Shown here piece after piece: positions 23,968 to 36,400 of a stretch of DNA of 59,362 bases (position 1 is the stretch's first letter; every line of letters starts with the position of its first letter). This stretch comes from an uncultured Victivallales bacterium. GTDB lineage: Bacteria > Verrucomicrobiota > Lentisphaeria > Victivallales > UBA1829. Both the position numbers and the translations under genes were made by a program. Location of the stretch: assembly GCA_934644965.1 (NCBI GenBank), contig CAKUDG010000023.1:1-59362 (forward strand), written 5' to 3'. The notes beneath the pieces are model-generated. The model was not told where the DNA came from. It saw nothing but the letters and a program-made list of their open reading frames with translations, and did no database searches.

Positions 23968-24951
23968 TCATCCTGATCCGCTTTTCAGGGAAATAAAAAA
24001 CAACCGGATTTTCACCAGTAGTTCAGCCAAAGTATAACTGAAGCAACTTGCATACATCATCACCTTCATCCTTGCTGAACACGGGGAATCGGAAATGATC
24101 TGCCACAAATGAAACTCCTTTTTCAGCTTATGGAATTCCTTCTTTGTCATAATTTCAGGATGATAAAGAGCCAAATGCAGGATTTCCAATTTAAATCTGT
24201 TCAGTCCGGAACGGAAATACTCCTTCGGCACCAAGACATTCTCCAGAATTTCAACGACTTCCAAGATCCCGGCCATATGTTCCCTTCTCCAGCGGCTGTG
24301 ACTGACGGATGCCGGATTGGACTGATAATTGTAAAATACATCCGGGACCAATACCACTTTCTTGCAGTGATAGATCATTTGTATCATGCGCAAGGTGTCC
24401 TCATGCATGCAAATCCTGTCCGGAACGTTTAAATCCGGATGCTGTGCAATTTTTCTCACCGCCAGTTTATTGATTGGTCCGCTGTGGGATTCACATTTCA
24501 GAATGCTGAGCAGATAATCGTATGGAGCGTCAAAAGACTTCTGCTGCAACAGGAAAGGTTCCCGGCCGGATTCGTATGATTTCACGGAACAGTAAACGAG
24601 ATCCGCTCCGGTTTCAGATGCGGTCTTGTACATGAGCTCATAGAGATTCAAATCAACCCAGTCGTCGGGATCACAATGGATAATATAATCTCCGGTGCAT
24701 GCGGCAACGCCGTGATTTCTCGCGGCCCCTACCCCAAGATTTTTTTCATGACGAATCAGCTTTATCTGTGATTTCCTGGATGGATAGTCCTCCAGTACGC
24801 GCAGCATGATCTCCATACTGCGGTCAGGAGAACAGTCGTCGACAAATACATATTCCATGGAATCCAGAGTCTGCTCAAATAAGGAACGGACACAGCGCTC
24901 GATATATTTTTCGACGTTATATACCGCAATCACAACAGAAACTTTGGGCAT
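23968..24951 (-). CDS. Family 2 glycosyltransferase (GT-A fold)
   Basis: Typical GT2 of 327 residues. The start MPKVSVVIAVYNVEKYIERCVRS-like nucleotide-binding region is followed by FVDDCSPDRS, GVGAARNHGV and the metal-binding DxD region CDPDDW (about residue 97). The C-terminal third is alpha-helical and lacks a membrane anchor apart from a hydrophobic patch near the end. Such proteins add sugars to surface polysaccharide or glycolipid. Its third codon positions look more AT-rich by eye than those of the flanking genes, which could mean horizontal gain; this was not calculated. It stands alone, not in a visible polysaccharide cluster. TTG at 24957 could extend it by two codons. Confidence 0.9.
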   Translation of the reverse strand: MPKVSVVIAVYNVEKYIERCVRSLFEQTLDSMEYVFVDDCSPDRSMEIMLRVLEDYPSRKSQIKLIRHEKNLGVGAARNHGVAACTGDYIIHCDPDDWVDLNLYELMYKTASETGADLVYCSVKSYESGREPFLLQQKSFDAPYDYLLSILKCESHSGPINKLAVRKIAQHPDLNVPDRICMHEDTLRMIQMIYHCKKVVLVPDVFYNYQSNPASVSHSRWRREHMAGILEVVEILENVLVPKEYFRSGLNRFKLEILHLALYHPEIMTKKEFHKLKKEFHLWQIISDSPCSARMKVMMYASCFSYTLAELLVKIRLFFISLKSGSG

Positions 24952-25539
24952 TCGCAAACTAGTCCCCAGTCATAAAAAACTATTTTTTTTCAGTCAATCA
25001 TCATCCACCGATCCCCTGCGCCCTCTCCCTTTTCTTGGAGTCTGCAGCACAAAATCCGGCCTTCCACGAAAAGCACGCTTCAGTCACTTCGCTCTCAGAG
25101 GTGCCGCGGCAGGTCCGGGCAAGGAGTCCCGACCGGGGAATATTCTAGTGCTTCAGGATCTTTTTTTCAACTCTGTGTTTTGAAATTCAGCACTCTTTGC
25201 CGGAGATCGAGTTCTGGAGCAGAACTCTCTCCGCTTCCCAGGACTTCTCTCTTTCTTGCACACATACTCTCTTTTCTGCGTGCAAGATGCTTCCCCTTAT
25301 ACGGGGTTTGCAATTGGAAGATACTGGAGCTAAAGTAACTCCAAGAGGAGTTTTTTTGCGTGTAAAACGCCTTATATCACGTGAAACTCCCTGGAAAGAG
25401 AAAAACTCATCGCCCCCTTCTCCATGTCTTCTCCATTCCCTGCGCGGAGAGGAAGAGAGGAAAGGGGAAGAGAAAAACTTTTATTCTCTGAAAACAACAT
25501 TGCATTCCCTGCCGATCGAAAGGGAAAGAAGGAATCACG
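24952..25539. other. Gene-free stretch with a leader hairpin
   Basis: No supported gene. It contains a perfect 7-bp dyad CTTGCAC/GTGCAAG (25255-25261 with 25280-25286) and a smaller dyad TGGAG/CTCCA (25325-25343) before the metallophosphoesterase. Either may be a regulatory leader or a terminator for neither gene; the T-run expected of a terminator is missing. Most of it probably holds the promoters of the two flanking, divergently oriented genes. Confidence 0.4.
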
Positions 25540-26325
25540 ATGGAAAATACCATCCGCCAGAATTCGGGAAACGCTTTTCCGAATCCCGAGGAGGAGATCT
25601 GCCGCTGCGCAGTGATCACTGATCTGCATTACTCGCGTCTTCCCAATCCACTGATCCCGGAAAGACGGGGCGAACTGGCCCTTGAACTTCTCCGGAGAGT
25701 CTTCGATTTTTATTCGGAACGCGCAACGGACCTTTTCCTTGTCGGAGGGGACTGTCTCAATGATCCCGAAGATCCTGAGGCGGAAATCCTGCTTGCGGAA
25801 CTGGACGAAATCTTCCGGACGGCGTCCTCCCCCGTTCTCGTGATTCCCGGAAATCATGATCCCGCACCAGAGAAATTTTACAGATTCCTGCACCGGGTCC
25901 CTGATCCGATTGTCCTGAAACATTGCCGTTTCCTCCCTTTTTCCGAAGATCCCGGAACAGCGGGCTATCATGCTGTCCGGACCCGGGAAGGACTCAGAAA
26001 AACCGCAGAAGCGGCACAAAACAGAAAAGAACGCCTGATTGCCCTGCAGCATGTCCCGCTGTATCCGCCCTCTCTCGACAAAGCACGCTACCATTATGAA
26101 AATGCCGCCGAAATCGTTCAATGCATGGAAAACTCGCAATATATTTTATCGGTTTCCGGGCATCAGCATGAAGGGGCGCCCATGGAATTCCTCCACGGAA
26201 TCACGTATCTGACAGCGCCTTCTCTTACAGAGCATCCTTTCCGAAGCATGGAAATCGAAATCCGTCCGGACGGCACCGTTTCTTCCCGTCTTCACGCACA
26301 TTGTAAACATTCTGGGGATTCATAG
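25540..26325 (+). CDS. Calcineurin-like metallophosphoesterase
   Basis: The five family motifs are all visible in 261 residues: ITDLHYS (DxH), LVGGDCLND (GD), VIPGNHDP (GNHD), LQHVPLYP (H) and SGHQHEG (GHxH). These coordinate two metals. It resembles the cytosolic CpdA/YfcE-like group of single-domain phosphodiesterases. AGAAGGA lies upstream of ATG 25540. The substrate (cyclic nucleotide, phosphodiester, or nucleotide-sugar) is not decided by sequence. No signal peptide is visible. Confidence 0.87.
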   Translation: MENTIRQNSGNAFPNPEEEICRCAVITDLHYSRLPNPLIPERRGELALELLRRVFDFYSERATDLFLVGGDCLNDPEDPEAEILLAELDEIFRTASSPVLVIPGNHDPAPEKFYRFLHRVPDPIVLKHCRFLPFSEDPGTAGYHAVRTREGLRKTAEAAQNRKERLIALQHVPLYPPSLDKARYHYENAAEIVQCMENSQYILSVSGHQHEGAPMEFLHGITYLTAPSLTEHPFRSMEIEIRPDGTVSSRLHAHCKHSGDS

Positions 26326-26479
26326 AACTGATTTTCACCTTCCGTTTCTCCGTTTCCGCTCACTTTGCCCCCGGCGGATCCAAGGGAATCTTCGTCATTT
26401 CCCAGCAGAAGGAAAAAGAAATCATATTCTTTTCAGAAATATGATTCTTGCCGACTCTGGATGAAAACCAGGCGGAGAC

Positions 26480-26535
26480 GAGGTAAAAAAAGGAAAGAAC
26501 CGCTTCCCCTTTTTTCTTTTCAGGGGAAGCGGTTC
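26480..26535 (-). terminator. Rho-independent terminator of the giant gene
   Basis: Perfect 14-bp stem (26497-26510 with 26522-26535) around an 11-nt loop. On the minus strand it is followed by TTTCCTTTTTTTACC. It starts about 35 nt after the stop at 26569. Confidence 0.85.
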
Positions 26536-26568
26536 TTCAGATTCAGTGGAAACGCTCAGGACTCAGGA

Positions 26569-29500
26569 TCAGGATGCGAGAGTGGAAGTCCACTTTTTCT
26601 CATCATCCTGGGTTCCATCGAATGCAACATCTACAGCACTGCTGTTTCTGAACTGGAGGTAATACGTGGTATCCGCCGTCACCTCGGTCAGAGCCCAGTC
26701 GGTGAGATTGACCGCAGTCAGCTTGTTGTTCACATTCTTGTAGAGAGTCATGGTCGTATTCTCGAGGAGTCCTTCAAAGTTCGAGAGATCGAGTTCAAGC
26801 GCTTCATCGCCGATATGGAAAGCGGCCATGAAGGTTTCGCCCGCGGCGATCTCGAACTTGGCATCATCGCCGACTTCCCAGACCAGCGTATCGCTCTCTC
26901 CGGGCTTTTCCACCTGAGAGGCGGAGAGGATCGCATAACGGCTGGTCTCGGATTCTTCCACTTTGATGTCATAGGTGGTGTTCTTGACACCTCTTCCGCT
27001 GTCAGCGGATTTGACGGCGATGTAATAATCCCCGTCCAGCAGGGTCAAGGTCAGAGAATCCGCCTTTGCACCGTTGAAGGTTCCGATCTGAACAGGACTG
27101 CTCTCCCTGCCGCTCGAGCTGACGACCTTGCGGTAAATGTAGAAGAGCGCATTCTCCGTTACGAGTTTGGGATTGTCTCCAAGGGAGAAGGTATAGACAC
27201 CTGCAGTCATCTTGCCGTCCTTGTTACTGCTGTCGACGGTGAAGGCGAAGTAGTCAATCGCATCCCCGTAGCCAACCCATTCTCCGTAGACCAGAGTGCC
27301 GTACTGTTCAGTCGGCTTCCCGTCAATGGGATTGACACTGGTGTTGTAGGAGACCAGGTTCGCAGTCTTGTAGGTGTTGTCCTCCGCATTCTGGTTGCAG
27401 AAGACATCTCCATCCACTGAAAGATGATAGAAGGTGTTCTTGTGAGAGGCGGCGCCTGTAGCTTCCACCTTTACATAATACGTTCCCGCCTCCATGATGT
27501 AGTTGGAAATGCCACCTCCGGAAACAGTCCAATCGCCGGTTGCGGCATCCAGTTTCGGAGTGACGGTCACGGATTTCAGCGCAGTGGTCCCATTCTCCTT
27601 ATAGATCGTCATCTTCACCGCATTGGTCAGATCGGAGAGAATGAAGTTGTAACTGCCTTTGGTTTCGACATTGACCTGATAATAGTCCACCTTGTCCGCA
27701 TCGCCGACCCATTCGACTTCCTTGCTGTTGTTGTCGGAAGAAGGCCGGGTAAGCCAGGTTTCTTCAAGATCCTGTTTGCTTCCATCCAGAGTGACCTGAA
27801 TGAACTCCTTGTCATTGGTCGCGCCGAGGACGTTGTTGGCCCAGTTGTTCTTATTCCTGACCTCCTTGCCGTCGAACTTGGTATAATTGGAATATCCGGC
27901 CTGCATGTAGAGATCATAATTGGTGGTCTTGGTCGCGGCCGCGGAGACCTCGATATAATAGATCCCGGCTTCCAGATACAGTTCGTTGGTGAAGAGCGTG
28001 TCGTAAGTCCACTCGCCGGTCGCGGCATTGAAGCGCGGAGTGGCGCTCACAGACGCATAGTTCATCCGGCTGGTGGACGACACCTGCTGGAAGATCACCA
28101 GCTTGGCCGTATTGGAAAGTCCATCCAGGGCGAAACGGTAGTTCCCGGCCTGAGTAATCTCAAGCTGGCGGATATCCACCGTGTCATTGTTCCCGATGTA
28201 TTCATTCTTGGCCAGCTGGGTGACACCTTCCTTGGAGGAATCCACAACAATCTTGTTGTCCTGGACGTACGATGTGCTGGTAGTCGCATCATCCCAGTTC
28301 CCGGCAGTTCCTGCATCCGGGGTGAGGATCTTTTCCACGTCGATCTCATAGGAGGTATTCAAGCCGCGGGAGGCATAGGAGGATTCCACCGTGATATAAT
28401 ACGTCGTCGGAGCATCCGCTGTATCCAAGAGAGTATTGAATCCGAAGTAGGCGCTCCGCGGGGAAGCCTCCGTTCCTGCAACGGTCGTCGCGGCTTTCTG
28501 CTTCCCGTTTTCATCATAAATCCGGACAACGGCGCGGTTGGTAATGCCGCTGACCGTGATGTTGTAGACTCCGTCTCCCTCCTGCAGCTGAATCTTGTAC
28601 GCATCCAGAGTATCGCCGTAGCCGACCCATGCTTCGTCTCCGGTCACGAGAATGTCAGTTGCGCCTTTATCGGAAATATCCCTGGCCTTCTCCATGGCAA
28701 AGGTGGCGACACCTTTTTCGGAAAGGACATAGTCGTCATTGGTCAGATGGCTTTCAAAAGATTCGGAAGTCATCTTCAGATTGTAGTAGGTATTCCTATT
28801 GGAGGTAGCGCCGGTGGCCTGGACTTTCACATAATACGTCTGATCCTTGTCCAGCAGAACTCCTTCCAGAAGTCCGGAGGATTTCCAGGTCATGGTGCTC
28901 GAGGTATAGGCCGGAGTCACCGTGACTTTCTTCAGGACGGTTTCCACATCCACGCCTCTGGAATTCGGACCGATTGTCACGACACTCAGAGTCACCGCAT
29001 TGGTCAATCCGGAAATCTCAAAATCATAAGTTCCGGTCGCATCCGGGATAATCTTGAAATAATCAATATTGTCGTTCAATCCGACCCAGTTGTTTTTCGT
29101 CAGGAAACCACCGTTGGATGCCGGATCTGTCTCTGCAAGCAACTGGGCAGCGTCCAGAGTTCCGTTCAGATCATCCTCATGCTTTGTTGCGGTGATCTTG
29201 TAGCCGGAATTCTTCGCCGAGGATGCGCCGGACGCGGTGACGACCAGCTGATAGTTGACTCCCGCTTCCAGTTCATAAACTCCCGTGACTGCAGAGGAAA
29301 CATTCTCCCCGTTCTTCTGGGAGGAAGTCGCGGATATGCTTCTGACCGCGCGCCCGGTATCCAGATTCATCAGTTTGAACGACAGAGTGTTTTCCACATC
29401 GCTGATCCGGAAGTCATATTCCCCGCTTTCATCCACACGGAACGAAAGGTAATCCGCATTGTCGCCATAGCCAACCCATCCGTCGGAAGAGATGACGGCT

Positions 29501-30430
29501 GACTTCGCATTTGCGTCTCCATCCAGCGCAACAAAGTTCAGAGGCTCGTCAATTTTTCTTCCAGGATCGGCGGAAGTGTCGTCATCCGCCTTGGTGAAGG
29601 CTTCTCCGTAGAGAGTTGCCTTATAGTTGGTGGAAACACCTTTTGCGGCGTCAATCACAGTCACGGTGTAATAATAGTCTCCCTGATCCAGGATCATGTC
29701 TGCGATCTTGCCGGAGCTGTTCTTGAATGTTCCGTCGGCAAGCTGAGAGGGAGAAATCGTCAAGGTCTTGAGACGCCGATTGTCAGACGCTCTGTAGACA
29801 TCCAGACGGACTCGTGCCGTCAAATCCTCCAGAATCAAGGTATAACGTCCGTCATCATCAGTCGAAAAATCATATCTGTCCGTGGGACTCGCTCCGCCGG
29901 CGAGACTGCGCTGGACGTCGAACACAAGCCCGTTGTCATTGTCGGCAATCGGCTTCGCATCCGGAGAACCTCCGCTGGTCAGCGCCCCCATGTCTTTCAG
30001 CTGAAGATCAAGCTGATAACTCATCGCAGCCGTGGTCACGGTGGAGGTGATCTCAAAGTAATAATCCTTGACATTGTAAGCGGTGCTGGTGTTGTAAAGG
30101 GTCAGATTGATGCTCTGATTTCCGGAGAGACGATAGGTCGCCAGCGGATTCGTATATCCGGCTCCGTAGCACTTGACCGTAATGGTGGTCCCCTTCCCGT
30201 AAATAGACTCCACATCCGTGAACCTCAGGATAAGAGACGATTCCGCTTCCACATGAACATGGATCGAATCCGCCTTGTCGTCGAGTCCGACTGCCGTATC
30301 CTGGGCATTATCCCATTCCCAGTAATCCGTGCCGGAATAGTCGTCCGTTCCAGCGGACGGAGTGGATCTGGTGTCGACAACAGTTGGTGCATTCAAATAG
30401 GAATCCGGCAGATCATTCGCAGCATTGACG
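26569..30430 (-). repeat. Tandem PPC-like domain array in the giant protein
   Basis: About eight modules of some 110-160 residues. The core WVGYGDAIDY-type motif (with variants WVGDADKVDY, YIGNNDTVDI, WVGYGDTLDA, WVGLNDNIDY, WVGYGDNADY and a terminal WEVGDDAKFE) recurs near 26880, 27265, 27690, 28185, 28615, 29075 and 29465, that is about every 380-500 nt. A degenerate copy is near 30280. Each is followed by a YxFxLSxLTNAVxLxI strand and a TYYVKVxATGA strand, the pattern of bacterial pre-peptidase C-terminal-like (PPC) domains. Confidence 0.75.
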
Positions 30431-33400
30431 GTCCCGGTCACGGCCTTGGTCGCATCCTTCTGCATTTCATTGCCTTCCTTGTCGACTGCAGTGACAAGGA
30501 ACTCATACGTTCCATCCTTCTCCTGCGTGCCGAAATAGGAAGTGGAAGTCCATTTGGAGAGGAAGCTCTTCCATTCGCCTGAGCTGGATCCTTTCTCGCG
30601 GTAGTAGATGTTGTAATAGTCCACACCGTAGGTATCCGCAGCCGTATTCCAGTTGAGAATGACGTATTTCCCGTCGGCATCCACACGGAGTCCGCTGTCC
30701 CCGTCTGCCCAGATCGGAGCGACGGTATCCATGGTGAACGTCCCTTTCTGCTTGTACGCGGTTTCATTCCCCGCGCCGTCAACAGCGGAAATGGTCCACT
30801 GGTACTTTCCGTCCTTCAAGAAAGCCTGGGCCTCAAGATGATTCCCGGAAAGATCACCGGAATCCTGCGTAACGGGCAGCCAGTAGGTCCCGCTCAGATC
30901 CTTGTTCAAACCATCCGTCGAAGTCAAGGTCAGATTGAAGCCGATGATGCCGAAATCGTCCGTGGCATTGTTCCAGGCGAAATTCGCATTATATCCGGTC
31001 GAAGCAACAAAGCCTTCCCCATACTCGAAATCCTCTTCAAAGACATAGTCTCCGACAACCTTCCCGGTTTTGAGGTTGACAAAGGTAAGGCTTTCCGATT
31101 CCGGAAGCGTCGGCCGGACATTGTCCTGAATTTTCATTCCGACATTTTCGTCTTCCAGGAAACTGTAGTCCCACACCTCTCCCGCAAGCCCGACCACTCC
31201 GAATTCATCCACCGGAGTCACTTTCCAGTACACCTTGTCCATTCCCGAGAAGAGGCCGGACGCATAGTACAACTCGTTGTTGAAGGTCACGCTGCTTCCG
31301 CCGCCCTGAACCAGATCGGTGCTCACAGAGAACACCTTGCCCAGTGTGCTGGAAAATTCGGGATTGTCAGAGAACGTGAGCTGATAGCGGAGTTTGGTGT
31401 CCGAAGAGATCGTATCCGTCCAGGACACTTCGATCGTCGCGGACGTGATCGCGGTATTCGTTCCGTCTTCCGAGGTGGCGAAAGTCGGAGTCACGGTAAA
31501 GGAATGTTCCGTGAAGTCCCCGGTCAGGTCCCCGATGAACGGAATCCCGACGCTTTCCGTGGAAAGCGCTTCCGAACTGTTCCCGGCATTGTCGTACACC
31601 GTAATGCGATAGTCGTAAGAACCGATCGGCAGATTCGTGAAGGTATAGGAATATTCCTGCTTCGTAATATCGTGGTTGATGGTGATGGAGCCGAGAATCG
31701 CATCGGATGAGATTTCTTCCCAGGTCTTTCCGTCCGCCAGCTTGTATTGAAGGACATATTTGCTGACTCCCGATCCGGAAATGGTGTTGCCCTCTTCATC
31801 CAGCTGAGTATCGGTCGCCGGTTTCCACTTGATGGTGATGTTCTGCTTCTTCTCATCCCCGGTGATCTTGAGTTCCGAAGAAACGGCGAAGTAGGAGCCG
31901 GTATCATCGTAACGTGTCAGTTCGGGAGGCGTGAGGTCATCAATGTAGACCGCGGTCCGCACTTCATCCGTGGTACCGTAAACGGGGGCCGCATCCGATC
32001 CGCCGATGACGGACTTGACCTGATAATTCACAACCGATCCGGGTTTGATGTTGTCAGGATCATTCAGATAGTATTCCAGAGAATACACCTTCACCTTGGT
32101 GGCTTCGGAGATCGTTCCGTCCGCATTGGTGATGCTGTACACAAGTTCATAATACAGCGCGTTCGGATCATTGGTCCAGCCGTCGAGCTTGATGTAGGTG
32201 CGGCTTGTGGGGATGGAGAGAGTCTGGTTGTTCAAAACGTACTGTTTTGAATTGGATTCTCCGGTGATGCTCTTTGTATCCGCGTTGTCATACATGGTCA
32301 GGCGGAAATCATATTTCTGCCCGTTCTTCAGATTTGAAATTTTCGCGCTGGTGGAATCCAGATCGTCCAGTGTGACGGTGATCCATTTGCTGGAGCTCGA
32401 AGCCTTGTATTCCAGCACATATTCGCGGATCCCGTTGGCATCCGTCCCCATATTCCAGTAGACAATGTCGCCGACAATATGCAGAGGACTGCTCTGAACA
32501 TCGGATCCAAGGTAGCCCGGAGCGGTCACGTCGATGGAGAAGGTGGCGATATCGCTTGTCGAAAAGTTGTTCGGAGAATCCTCCGCGGAGACGTAGCAGG
32601 CATCCTTCGCAACAACATACCAGGAATAGGCCCCTTCCCCAAAGGACTTGGTGGGAAGGGTATAGGCCATGTTTTCCATCGCATTCACCGTCGCATACAG
32701 GGAGTAAACGACGTTATCGCCGATCCCTTCCGCAAGATAAATGTCATATTCCTTCACGCCGGAAAGAGCGTCGGACGCCGGATTCCAGCGGAATGTGACA
32801 ATATCCTTCTTCAGATTTCCGTCCGCGTCCAGAGTTTCCAGCGACGCCGCCAGACCGGTCGCCTGGGTCGGAGCCGAATCGTCGGAAAGAGTCTTCCCCG
32901 CATCGCTGAAGTCGATGGGGCGCGGATCGCCGGCCATCAGGGAATCGTTGGTGTTCCCGTATTTGTCAAGAGCCTGCACCTTGTAATAGAAATTGCGGGT
33001 ATTCTGCTGGAAGAGCCAGCCGATGTTCCGGTCGCCCGCCGTATTGTTCAGCGTGATGCTTGTCGTGTCAAGGTCGGAAAGAACCGTAATTGTGGAGTCG
33101 GAGGGAAATTCCGCAGACGTGGAAATGTAGACCTTGTAAATAATTCCGCTCTCATCCTGAATATCCTCCGAAGGAGTCCAGTTCAGAGTCAGGGAGACTC
33201 CGGTGATGGTGCCCGTATCATCTTTGACGACATCGGGTTTCGCCTGCGCAAAAGTGATGGATCCGCCTTCCGGCGCCGTGACGTCGCGGCTTCCAAATTC
33301 GCCGTTCGCATTCACGATCAGAGGATCTCCGTTCAGAGGCTCATGAACCGTCACGATATTCGTGTAGGGTTCGCTGACATTCCCCGCATGATCCACTGCG

Positions 33401-36400
33401 CTGATCCGGTATTTGTAGAGTCCGCCTTCCAGTCCGCTGATGCTCCACTGATACGCATATCCGTCCCGCGTCGAGGTCATTTCATATTCCATGACCTGAT
33501 ACTGCTGCCAGGAATCGCTCGGAATCAGTTCCCCTTCCTCGTTGTATTCCTGTTTCTGCAGCTCGATCAGATAATATCTGAGCCCGGACTGAGAATCCGC
33601 CTTTGTGCGGTTCCAATACAAAGTAATATCCATTTCCGGCGTTTCATAATACGTCTCGACCAGAGAGCCGGTATCCGTTTCCCGCATATAGGTGCGTCTC
33701 ACAGTATAGACGAGCTCGGGAGTCAAATCGCTGGACTTCTCATTCTTGAATTCCGGAGCGGTTTCATCCCCGACGGAGACTCGGAAGGTTTCTCCGTTGA
33801 CATAGGTGCTGCTGTTGCCGCCGTCGTCATTCGCACGGACGCGCCAGTAAACGTTGTTCCCGTCCTGAAGGCCGGAAACAATCGCTTCCGTCGCAGTGAC
33901 TGTCTTTGTGTAGAGAGCACTGTATACATTGTTCTCAAACATGAAGCTGATGACTTTGTCCAGAAGAGCAGCACTGTTGATGTCCACCTGTGTCCCGCTC
34001 TGGTCCCCATAAGTCTGATCACTGGAATAAAGGCCGATCACTTCGCCGTCTTCATTCACCACTGCCTTGAATTCCTGTTCCACAGCAGAGGTCCGGGTGA
34101 AGTATTGAACGGTGTAGTTCTTGAGATTGTAATTTTCCGTCGTCGCCGAATCCCACTGCATCTTCGCAAAGGCGGAGGTGACGCCGCCGGAACCGGTCAG
34201 AACATCGCTCACCTTCGGGGTATTGGAATTCATCACGATATCGGCATCCAGTGCACCGGTGGGATTCGTTTCTGAATCGAGAGTGGTCCAGGCGGACATA
34301 TTTTTCCCGTCGTCCGTAACCCAGCGGACACGCCATTCGACTTGTTCTCCTTCGGAAAGACCGGTTATGACAAAGCTTTTCTCTCTGGCGGTTTCATTGT
34401 CGTGGTCATCCCTGATCACCTGGTCTATCGCATCCAGCTTCACCGTAATGGACTTGCCTTTCACTCCATCTTTATCGGTAATCCAGTATTCCAGTTCATA
34501 ATAGAAGGTCCTATCCAGTTCCAGAGCACCGCTGGCATTGAGTTGTTCGTAACAATATGTCCCGTCAGCGCGTTTCGGGGCACTCCAGGTGAGCGTGGCG
34601 GTTCTGTCCTCACGGTTGATTTCGGTCGTAGTTTCAAAGCCGCCAGACGCATATCCGGCGTCAAAGGCATCCAGTACAGCTCCGGCATCCCGGTCCACAA
34701 CAAGCTGGACGGATCCTGCTCCATTTACATTGCCGTTCGTTTGCAGCGTGGCTTTTACAGTATATTCCCCGTCTTGGAAAGTAATGGTTTGTCCCAGACG
34801 GATGCTGAGTGTCTGCCCCTTGTAAAAACAGGCAAAATCCTTGCCGCTCCAGCTGCTCGCCCAGCTTTGAGTATAACTGCCGGAATAAGAATAAATATCA
34901 TAGGTGCCGGTTGCGGCATTGTTCAAATTGAAGGAAATCGTGGCGGCACTTGTCAGAGTCAAATCGGGACTGAATCCGTAATACCCCAGAGTCTGGACAA
35001 TCGCCTGCCCTGTGGCGGCGCCTTCCAGCATGAAAATCAAATTCGTCCCGGTGCTTCCTGTGGCATAAATATTGCCCTGAATGGAAGCGCCGCTGCTGAT
35101 GACAAGAGTATTTTCTCCTTTATAAAGATTAATGGAACCGTTCACAACAGCACCGGAAGCGATTTCCACATAATCGTTTTCCACAACATTATTATACTCG
35201 CCATGCCACTGCTGAGCATACTCCACAGAATGTTCCGACTCAATGGCGATACTCCCTGCAGAATCAATCGTCCCGGAAACACGGATATTCAAAGCTCCGA
35301 CGGAGACAATCCCATATTTCGCAGTTATGCTCCCTGTAAAATCAAAAGCATCCCCGCGGATGGAATATCCGGCATATTCCGAAGCGGTAAAATTCTGAGA
35401 TGCCGTATGCGTGTCAAAGCCGTATACAGAAAATCCGGCGGTCGGGGCGGAGATACCGGCAACAGCGGAATTTCTTAAAGTAATCTCCCCGGTAAATGCC
35501 TCTGCCGTCAGAATGCCCGCTGCCTCTGAATCGGATCCGGGAGAAAGTTTCACTGCGACAATGAAATCATCAGAAGCATATGGAACTGATACACCCAGAT
35601 CATCAGGATTGTCATTTGTAATCGTAATATTGGTACCGAGCTTCCCGGTCAGGGTCATATCCCCTTTCACATAAATCCCGGTGGCATAGACTCTGGAGGC
35701 TGTGGTGATTCCCTCCTCTGAGACAGTTGCACCGAGCAAATTGTTGGAAATCTCCATCTTGATGGTTCCGCGCATATCATCGGAACCGATCAGGGTGCCG
35801 GTCAGAATTCCGTCCACGGAATAGGACTCGCCTGTCTGCGCAAGGAAATCATTATCCTTCACCTCCACATAAATTTCGCCATTGAAGAGGCCCAGAGACA
35901 GAGTTTCCGCTTCGATCCCGACTGCGTAAAACTTGTTTTCTGTAACCGTCTGTTCCGTCGTATATGGAAGATATCCGTCTTCCGTACGGAAAACAGCATC
36001 CAGAAGGTTTCCGTTCACAGCAGCATTCAGCTTGCCGGTGAAATCATTGATCGTCACGTTCTTGCCGACAATGCTCTTCGCTTCCAGAGTATTGCCGCTT
36101 ATTTCAATAGTCAGGACTTCCGGATTGTCTTTCCTGTCGGCAGCCTCTGCACTGGTCACCATGTTCTGAAGATTTTCCAGTTCCGACATGGACGCTTCAA
36201 AGGTAGTGAATGAAGTCGGATCCTGTCCGTCATAACGTTCAAATTTTGAAACATCAATCTTTTTAGAATAATAAAGCAGCTGCAAAGTGGAACGCATCGC
36301 TTCGGCAAGAAGTCCGGTATCACTGGAGGAGGCGGAAATCTCTCCGGTCAATGCATCAATATAGATATCGCTCCCAGCATCCAGCCCGGCGGAATAAATG

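Noticed and set aside
27424..29502. 692-codon plus-strand frame, antisense to the giant gene
   Set aside because: It is a consequence of the high GC and repeat content of the sense gene; no ribosome binding site or domain is seen. The same applies to 32479-34275.
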